Part shown: piece by piece, positions 6,210 to 10,997 of the stretch
Numbering within the stretch: position 1 is the stretch's first letter
How the letters are laid out: every line of letters begins with the position of its first letter
NCBI GenBank assembly: GCA_964617385.1
Contig: CAZTYX010000054.1
Location: 1 to 10,997 of the forward strand
DNA length: 10,997 nucleotides
Reading direction: 5' to 3'
DNA from: JADHMP01 sp964617385
Lineage (GTDB): Bacteria; Bacteroidota; Bacteroidia; Flavobacteriales; Flavobacteriaceae
Notes under the pieces: model-generated
Databases searched by the model: none
What the model was told of the DNA's origin: nothing
The model's input: the letters and a program-made list of their open reading frames with translations, nothing else
Program-made: the position numbers and the translations under genes

Positions 6210-7553
6210 ATGCTGCTCACCGCATTAAATGCAATTTCACCCATAGACGGACGCTACAGAGCCAAAACAAAAGCCTTAGCTCCTTTTTTTTCTGAAGAAG
6301 CACTCATCCGATATAGAGTGCGCATTGAAATAGAATATTTTATTGCGCTTTGCGAACTACCATTGCCCCAGCTAGAGGGATTTAACACCTCCCTTTTTGA
6401 AGATTTACGCAATATTTATCAGCATTTTAGTACCGACGATGCCCTAGAAGTAAAAAATATTGAAAGTACAACCAACCACGATGTTAAGGCCGTTGAATAT
6501 TTTATCAAAAATGAATTCGATAAACTCGGGCTTCAGGAGTTCAAGGAGTTTATCCATTTTGGTTTAACCTCGCAGGATATAAACAACACCGCCATTCCGT
6601 TAAGCATCAAAGAAGCGCTCGAAAAAATATACCGCCCCGAATTGGAAGCCCTTTTACAAACCCTTTCCGAATTGGCGAAAGAACACGCTGCTGTGCCTAT
6701 GTTAGCTCGCACCCATGGTCAAGCGGCCTCCCCTACTCGAATGGGAAAAGAAATTGAAGTTTTTATTGAACGCATTAAACAACAAATAGCCCTTTTAAAT
6801 CAACTGCCACAGGCAGCCAAATTTGGTGGCGCAACGGGTAATTTTAACGCCCATTTTGTGGCCTATCCAAATATTGACTGGAAAGCCTTTGGAAAGCGTT
6901 TTGTGGAACAAAACCTTGGCTTGCACCACTCCTTTCCTACGACCCAAATTGAACACTATGATGCCTTTGCTGCCTTATGCGATAATCTAAAACGAATCAA
7001 CACCATTATTATTGATCTCAATAGAGACTTCTGGCAATATATTTCTATGGATTATTTTAAACAAAAAATTAATCCAGACGAGGTGGGCTCTTCTGCCATG
7101 CCTCATAAAGTAAATCCTATTGATTTTGAAAATTCAGAAGGCAATTTGGGCATGGCCAATGCACTGTTTTCGTTTTTGGCAGCCAAACTTCCTATTTCTA
7201 GATTGCAACGCGATTTGACCGACAGCACCGTGCTTCGAAATGTTGGAATCCCTTTTGGTCATACACTCATCGGATTTAAATCAACCGTGAAAGGATTACA
7301 AAAACTGGTGCTTTCCAAAGAAAAAATTGCTGCCGATTTAGAGGCCAACTGGGCAGTGGTGGCAGAAGCCATACAAACCATTTTAAGGAGAGAAGGCCAT
7401 CCCAATCCCTATGAAACCCTAAAGGGTCTAACGCGAACCCATGGCCCCATCACACAAGATATTTTAAGTGATTTTATTGAAACTTTGTCCGTTTCTCCAG
7501 CGGTAAAATCAGAGTTAAAAAGCATTTCGCCATTTACCTACACCGGCATCTAA
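6210..7553 (+). CDS. purB: Adenylosuccinate lyase
   Basis: PurB catalyses two fumarate-releasing steps of purine synthesis: SAICAR to AICAR, and adenylosuccinate to AMP. It acts in the cytoplasm as a homotetramer whose active sites combine residues from several subunits. The 447-residue protein has the usual N-terminus LTALNAISPIDGRYR (3-17), the substrate-binding LTSQDINNTA (119-128), the general-acid region LARTHGQAASPT with His169 (165-176), and the mobile signature loop GSSAMPHKVNP (293-303) carrying the catalytic Ser295. The length and layout match the long E. coli-type PurB. Nothing is missing. Its stop codon is separated by two bases from that of the convergent DUF4252 gene, so there is no room for a terminator between them. 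Confidence 0.98.
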   Translation: MLLTALNAISPIDGRYRAKTKALAPFFSEEALIRYRVRIEIEYFIALCELPLPQLEGFNTSLFEDLRNIYQHFSTDDALEVKNIESTTNHDVKAVEYFIKNEFDKLGLQEFKEFIHFGLTSQDINNTAIPLSIKEALEKIYRPELEALLQTLSELAKEHAAVPMLARTHGQAASPTRMGKEIEVFIERIKQQIALLNQLPQAAKFGGATGNFNAHFVAYPNIDWKAFGKRFVEQNLGLHHSFPTTQIEHYDAFAALCDNLKRINTIIIDLNRDFWQYISMDYFKQKINPDEVGSSAMPHKVNPIDFENSEGNLGMANALFSFLAAKLPISRLQRDLTDSTVLRNVGIPFGHTLIGFKSTVKGLQKLVLSKEKIAADLEANWAVVAEAIQTILRREGHPNPYETLKGLTRTHGPITQDILSDFIETLSVSPAVKSELKSISPFTYTGI

Positions 7554-7555
7554 AG

Positions 7556-8116
7556 CTATTGTTTTTTTCCCGCTTTTTTTAATTGATCCCCACCGGGCAA
7601 ATCCATCATTTCGGTGAGCTTAGAAATTTGATTCAAATCAATAGCACCTTCCAAAAGCATTAATACACTTTCTACCTGCTTACCACGTAATACTGGGGTA
7701 TTGACACTGCCAGTATTACTACACGTAAACATCAGCAACTGTTCCACCAAGTGTTCTTGATCACTTTCTTTGACATAAAAGTGGATATTTGAATCCACAT
7801 CTTTTACAATCATTAATTCTTCCAAAGCTTCTTCAGAAACTTGCTTTTGCACCCATTCCATCATGTCTTTAGTAACGGTGCCGTTGCCTGAAACCAAAAC
7901 CTTAAAATTACGAATGCATTGCACCATTTTAAGAAACTCAGCCGCTTCTGGATCTGAACTAGAAACGCTCATTTTGCCCAACATTTGAAACATTTTTGGA
8001 CTTATAGAAACATATGAAACCTCCTCATTATTGGCATAGGCATCAAAAATAGATTGCGCCGGCAACAGGAGGGTTCCCAACATAAACAGTAACACAAAAA
8101 ATCTTTTCATTATCAT
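7556..8116 (-). CDS. Exported DUF4252 domain protein
   Basis: The 186-residue protein opens with a Sec signal peptide (KRFFVLLFMLGTLLLPAQS; likely cleavage near PAQS) and then shows the pattern typical of DUF4252: FDAYANNEEVSYVSISPKMFQMLGKM (24-49), a charged helix, CIRNFKVLVSG (67-77) and IVKDVDSNIHFYVKE (103-117). There is no lipobox cysteine, so it is probably periplasmic and soluble. The domain has no established function; it is often found in Bacteroidota in operons with a sigma factor. Here it is the third gene of such an operon. Its ATG overlaps the stop codon of the preceding gene in an ATGA arrangement at 8113-8116; the second ATG at 8110 gives MKRFF and is an equally good start. The C-terminus is lysine-rich. 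Confidence 0.85.
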   Translation of the reverse strand: MIMKRFFVLLFMLGTLLLPAQSIFDAYANNEEVSYVSISPKMFQMLGKMSVSSSDPEAAEFLKMVQCIRNFKVLVSGNGTVTKDMMEWVQKQVSEEALEELMIVKDVDSNIHFYVKESDQEHLVEQLLMFTCSNTGSVNTPVLRGKQVESVLMLLEGAIDLNQISKLTEMMDLPGGDQLKKAGKKQ

Positions 8117-8550
8117 TTTTTTATAAATTCTTTAGTGGTTTGATCCCAATATACGAGATACTGCACCGAAGTCGTTCCTTTTTCCCAATGTTTGGACAGT
8201 TCGGTGAAATTCGTTTTAAAATCATTAAAAGCTTTTTCCACAGCCACTTGATCTAAATTTTCTTCAGGGAATTGCACAGAGTTCAACGATGGTGCCAAAA
8301 ACAAACCTATCAAAATCAAAAGACTAGCTGCAATAGCATAGGGCATCCATTGTTTTTTATGGCTTTTTGCTTTGGGAAAAGGCACTGTTTTGGCATGATC
8401 AAAATATAAAAACAAAGCTCTAAATTTTTCGAGATCAGCGGCTACCGTTTTATTTTCTTTGTAAAAACGCCGAATGAGTTGTTCTTCCTCCTGGGAAGTT
8501 TCTCCCTCAAAATATAAATCTAACAAATGGCGAAACTGCTTAGAGTCCAT
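8113..8550 (-). CDS. Single-pass membrane protein, probable anti-sigma factor or sigma partner
   Basis: From the ATG at 8550 the protein has 145 residues. The N-terminal cytoplasmic part (about 1-65) is acidic and helical and contains LLDLYFEGETSQEEEQLIRR, which resembles the start of many Bacteroidota anti-sigma-like proteins. One transmembrane helix follows (about 71-87, PYAIAASLLILIGLFLA), then an external segment of about 55 residues. There is no zinc-type HxxxCxxC anti-sigma motif and no FecR domain, so the assignment rests on position right after an ECF sigma gene, topology and general resemblance. An in-frame TTG at 8559 would add three residues; I prefer the ATG at 8550, which overlaps the sigma gene by 11 bases. 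The overlap implies translational coupling and matched amounts of the two proteins. Confidence 0.7.
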   Translation of the reverse strand: MDSKQFRHLLDLYFEGETSQEEEQLIRRFYKENKTVAADLEKFRALFLYFDHAKTVPFPKAKSHKKQWMPYAIAASLLILIGLFLAPSLNSVQFPEENLDQVAVEKAFNDFKTNFTELSKHWEKGTTSVQYLVYWDQTTKEFIKK

Positions 8551-9058
8551 AGTTGTCAATTTTTAAAAAAGCCTTTTTAATTTTTTTTCTCGCCCGAGAA
8601 ACATAAACCCTTAAGGTGCTTTCTGGAAGGTTAACCATCGTTTCAATTTCTTTAAAACTGTATTGTTCAATATCTCTCAGTTGCACAATCATTCTTTCTT
8701 TTTCGGGCAATTTGTCTATTATTTTTGATACCCACTGATGGGCATCTGAATAATCGAGTGCATTTGCCAATGCATTTTTAGTCGAAATTTGGGGCATTTC
8801 CTCACCAGATCTACTTTGCACAGCCTTGGACTTCAAACGATCCAAACAATAATTTTTGATCATCGTTACTCCATAGGCCTCTAGATTGTTAAATGCAGCC
8901 CTTTTTTGCGCATCCATTTGCCACAACTTTGTTATAATTTCTTGGGTGGCATCTTCAGCTTCTTCCTTTGAAACCAACAAGCGTTTTGCGACACGAAAAA
9001 GCTTGTCTTTTAACGGTAGTAGGTCATCAAGAAAAGGATCTTTCAAGGTCAATTGCAT
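8540..9058 (-). CDS. RNA polymerase sigma-70 factor, ECF subfamily
   Basis: A 172-residue ECF-type sigma factor with only regions 2 and 4. Region 2 spans about residues 13-78, with KEEAEDATQEIITKLW (31-46) matching the core-binding part and NLEAYGVTMIKNYCLDRLK (58-76) matching the -10 recognition part. Region 4 spans about 108-162: DKLPEKERMIVQLRDIEQYSFKEIE leads into the helix-turn-helix NLPESTLRVYVSRARKKIK (143-161) that recognises the -35 element. Size and motif order are normal. It heads an operon with a membrane protein in the anti-sigma position and a DUF4252 protein, a common layout in Bacteroidota. A divergent S41 lipoprotease gene begins 123 bases away. No clear housekeeping promoter was found before it, which would fit self-activation but does not prove it. 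Confidence 0.93.
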   Translation of the reverse strand: MQLTLKDPFLDDLLPLKDKLFRVAKRLLVSKEEAEDATQEIITKLWQMDAQKRAAFNNLEAYGVTMIKNYCLDRLKSKAVQSRSGEEMPQISTKNALANALDYSDAHQWVSKIIDKLPEKERMIVQLRDIEQYSFKEIETMVNLPESTLRVYVSRARKKIKKAFLKIDNYGL

Positions 9059-9181
9059 AATGCGTTAACTCTAATGTTCAGACGATGAAAACTATTTTTT
9101 GTTACAACATATGTTAAAAATAAAGATAACTGATTAGTATTTTATATTTTTATGGGGTTAATTGCTAATGAAATCTATTAA
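9059..9181. other. Divergent intergenic region between the sigma-factor operon and the S41 protease gene
   Basis: These 123 AT-rich bases must hold the start signals for both neighbours. I find no exact TAnnTTTG box for either gene. The nearest are TAGTTTTC on the minus strand (9087-9094) and TATATTTT on the plus strand (9143-9150), each one base off and without a -33 element. A 10-base palindrome, AACATATGTT, lies at 9106-9115 between them. This is compatible with control by something other than the main sigma factor, but is not proof. Confidence 0.5.
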
Positions 9182-10678
9182 ATGAAGCCGTATAACCCAC
9201 TTTTACACCTAGCCTATTTTTCCCTTTTTTTTGCTTTTTTTGTCAGCTGCACCAAAGAAACACCCGTTGAAGAAACCCCTTTAATTGATACTTCGGGCAC
9301 CAATCAAGACACAGATGATGTTGCCATTAGCCTAGAGGGCGACTTACAAGTGAGCGATTTTGTTTGGCAGGGGCTAAATTATTTTTATTATTGGCAAAGC
9401 AGTGTGCCGGATTTATCTGACAGCAAACTCAACAATGAACAAACTTATGCGCAGTATATCAATCAAAATCCAGAACCTAAAGCCTTTTTTGAAAGCTTAA
9501 AACACGAAGATGATCGCTTTAGTGTAATAAGTGATGATTATGATGAATTTACTCAAATTCTAGACGGCACCCAGGCCAGCAACGGTTTAGAGTTTTCTTT
9601 GTTGTATGCTTGTCAAAATTGCGCCGAATTGGTGGGTTATGTGAAATACATACTCAAAGGTTCTGATGCCGCTTCAAAAGATATTAAACGAGGTGATTTT
9701 TTTGTTGGCGTAAATGGCACCACCCTCACCGTTAACAACTATGTTGATTTGCTTTTTGGAGATGCGTTGAACTATACCCTTAACATGGCCGAAATTATTG
9801 ACGGCTCCTTGCAAGAAAATGGCAAAGAAGTACAACTTACTAAAATAGAAAACTTTGAAAGCAACCCCATTCAAGAAGAATTGGTTATCGATGTTAATGG
9901 CACCACTGTGGGTTATTTAATGTATAATCAATTTTTGGCTCGTGCCAATGAGCCTTTAAATGACGCCTTTGGACGGCTGCAAAGTGCTGGAATAACAGAA
10001 TTAGTACTTGATTTGCGATACAATGGTGGTGGCTCTGTACAAAACTGTGTTTATTTAGCTTCTATGATTACGGGGCAATTCAATGGCGAAGTATTTGCAA
10101 AACAAAAATGGAATACCAAATTAGACGCCTATTGGGCTGAACGAGACCCAGAACGAATAAACGATCGATTTACAGACCAAATTGATGGAGGCAATGCCCT
10201 AAATCAACTCAATCTTAGTCGAGTGTTTGTGCTTAGTACGCGCGAAACGGCATCGGCTAGTGAATTAATTATTAACGGTTTGGAACCGTATATTGATGTT
10301 GTTTTAATTGGTGAAGGAACCACTGGCAAAAATGTAGGATCAATCACCGTATATGATTATGTGGATAATGAAGGGACCAAAAATCCAGATCATAAATATG
10401 TGATGCTTCCCATCGTTTTTAAAGTTTCTAATAAAGATGGTTTTGCAGATTATGCCGATGGACTTCAACCCGATATAGAAATAGAAGAAGACATTAAAAA
10501 CTTAAAACCCCTAGGCAACAAACAAGAACCCTTCTTAAAAGCAGCTTTGGATCAAATTTCAGGCACCGCCAAGACCCAAGTCCCTTCTGCCGAATGGAAC
10601 AATGCACTAAGAGTTTTGGATCCACTCACCCAAAAACGCAACGTTTTATTGGATGAGCGGATTAAAATTGGTCTTTAA
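9182..10678 (+). CDS. S41 family peptidase with PDZ-like domain, lipoprotein
   Basis: A 498-residue C-terminal-processing-type serine protease. The N-terminus is a lipoprotein signal (hydrophobic 8-21, lipobox FVSC, Cys23), so the mature protein should be anchored to the outer or inner membrane facing the periplasm or the surface. An N-terminal helical S41 segment (about 55-125) is followed by a PDZ-like region (about 133-220, containing KRGDFFVGVNG) and the protease core: VGYLMYNQF (243-251), LVLDLRYNGGGS (274-285), the nucleophile region ETASASEL with Ser358 (355-362), and GEGTTGKNVGS with the general base Lys383 (377-387). The 25-residue Ser-Lys spacing matches that of CtpB-type enzymes. 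All catalytic residues are present, so it should be active. A CxxC pair (144/147) stands just before or in the PDZ region. It is divergent from the sigma operon and converges on a TonB receptor gene with a four-base overlap. Confidence 0.93.
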   Translation: MKPYNPLLHLAYFSLFFAFFVSCTKETPVEETPLIDTSGTNQDTDDVAISLEGDLQVSDFVWQGLNYFYYWQSSVPDLSDSKLNNEQTYAQYINQNPEPKAFFESLKHEDDRFSVISDDYDEFTQILDGTQASNGLEFSLLYACQNCAELVGYVKYILKGSDAASKDIKRGDFFVGVNGTTLTVNNYVDLLFGDALNYTLNMAEIIDGSLQENGKEVQLTKIENFESNPIQEELVIDVNGTTVGYLMYNQFLARANEPLNDAFGRLQSAGITELVLDLRYNGGGSVQNCVYLASMITGQFNGEVFAKQKWNTKLDAYWAERDPERINDRFTDQIDGGNALNQLNLSRVFVLSTRETASASELIINGLEPYIDVVLIGEGTTGKNVGSITVYDYVDNEGTKNPDHKYVMLPIVFKVSNKDGFADYADGLQPDIEIEEDIKNLKPLGNKQEPFLKAALDQISGTAKTQVPSAEWNNALRVLDPLTQKRNVLLDERIKIGL

Positions 10679-10997
10679 AACGGGGAATAGCGCAAACCCA
10701 AAAGGGCATTTCTTCCACGAGTAGCATATCCTTCATTTTGAACAAACTCTTCATTAAGCACATTGGTTAGGCTTGCTGTAATATTTAATTTCCATTGAGG
10801 CACAGCCCTTTGAAATCGAATATCAAGAAGTTGATAGGCCTTCAAAAACGTTTCATTGTCTAAGCTTATGCGTTTGCCTTTGGTTTGTAAACCAATACTA
10901 AATTGAGTATGCTTATTGGCTTGATATTGTAATCGAGTTAAGGTGGCATTTTTGGGCAAATTACGCAAATCACCAGAGGGCGTGGTAACATATGTAT
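10675..10997 (-). CDS. TonB-dependent receptor, C-terminal barrel end (5' part outside window)
   Basis: The frame is open through the right edge: codons upstream of base 10968 read TYVTTPSGDL without a stop, so this is the last 106 or so residues of a larger gene. The visible part shows alternating beta strands of an outer-membrane barrel: TLTRLQYQANKHTQFSIGLQ, the AYQLLDIRFQRAV strand, WKLNITASLTNVLNEEF and NALLGLRYSPF, ending in phenylalanine as outer-membrane barrels do for BAM recognition. The phrase LTNVLNEEF is typical of the C-terminal region of TonB-dependent receptors, where it usually reads as N-(L/V)-x-(D/N)-x-x-(Y/F). The substrate cannot be told from this fragment. Its stop codon overlaps that of the convergent S41 protease gene by four bases. 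Confidence 0.85.
   Translation of the reverse strand, partial: TYVTTPSGDLRNLPKNATLTRLQYQANKHTQFSIGLQTKGKRISLDNETFLKAYQLLDIRFQRAVPQWKLNITASLTNVLNEEFVQNEGYATRGRNALLGLRYSPF

Noticed and set aside
7554..7595. T-rich stretch after the purB stop as an intrinsic terminator
   Set aside because: There are T runs but no GC-rich stem in front of them, and the bases are coding for the lysine-rich end of the DUF4252 protein on the other strand.
8551..8559. A TTG start for the anti-sigma-like protein
   Set aside because: An ATG three codons downstream (8550) gives the same protein with a shorter overlap and a standard start codon.
8886..9068. A 60-codon plus-strand frame opposite the sigma gene
   Set aside because: It is a shadow frame across conserved sigma region 2 with no features of its own.
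9674..9874. A 66-codon minus-strand frame opposite the S41 protease gene
   Set aside because: It overlaps the PDZ-coding part of a well-supported gene and has no recognisable content.

Overview
The window looks like a piece of a member of the Bacteroidota, most likely family Flavobacteriaceae. The evidence is an AT-rich sequence, promoter boxes of the Bacteroidota type (TAnnTTTG) in front of several genes, start codons without convincing Shine-Dalgarno sequences, a TonB-dependent receptor end, a CarboxypepD_reg-like exported protein, a DUF4252 protein and a PDZ/S41 lipoprotein of the kind common in that group. It is gene-dense chromosomal sequence. I see no insertion sequence, integrase, tRNA, rRNA, CRISPR array or phage gene. 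The longest stretch without a gene is about 120 bases.

Layout. (1) Bases 1-308, plus strand: the C-terminal LytTR DNA-binding half of a response regulator that begins outside the window. (2) Bases 305-3692, minus strand: a two-gene unit, a YihY/BrkB-family membrane protein followed 10 bases later by priA (primosomal helicase PriA). (3) Bases 3772-7553, plus strand: rlmH overlapping rdgB, then an exported CarboxypepD_reg-like protein overlapping a small all-helical protein, then purB with its own promoter. (4) Bases 7556-9058, minus strand: an ECF-type sigma factor, a single-pass membrane protein in the anti-sigma position, and an exported DUF4252 protein, all with overlapping reading frames. 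(5) Bases 9182-10678, plus strand and divergent from the sigma operon: an S41/PDZ protease lipoprotein. (6) Bases 10675-10997, minus strand: the barrel end of a TonB-dependent receptor that runs off the window.

How the genes work together. Most are housekeeping: replication restart (PriA), 23S rRNA pseudouridine methylation (RlmH), nucleotide-pool cleaning (RdgB) and purine synthesis (PurB). The right side is envelope-oriented: a sigma factor with a likely membrane-bound partner and an exported DUF4252 protein, next to a divergent lipoprotein protease. It is reasonable, but only inferred, that these form one envelope-response module.

No clearly new defence, mobile or biosynthetic system is visible. 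The points most worth a second look are the uncharacterised protein pair before purB, the sigma/anti-sigma-like/DUF4252 operon with its divergent S41 neighbour, the promoters placed four bases from start codons, and three convergent gene pairs whose stop codons overlap or nearly touch.
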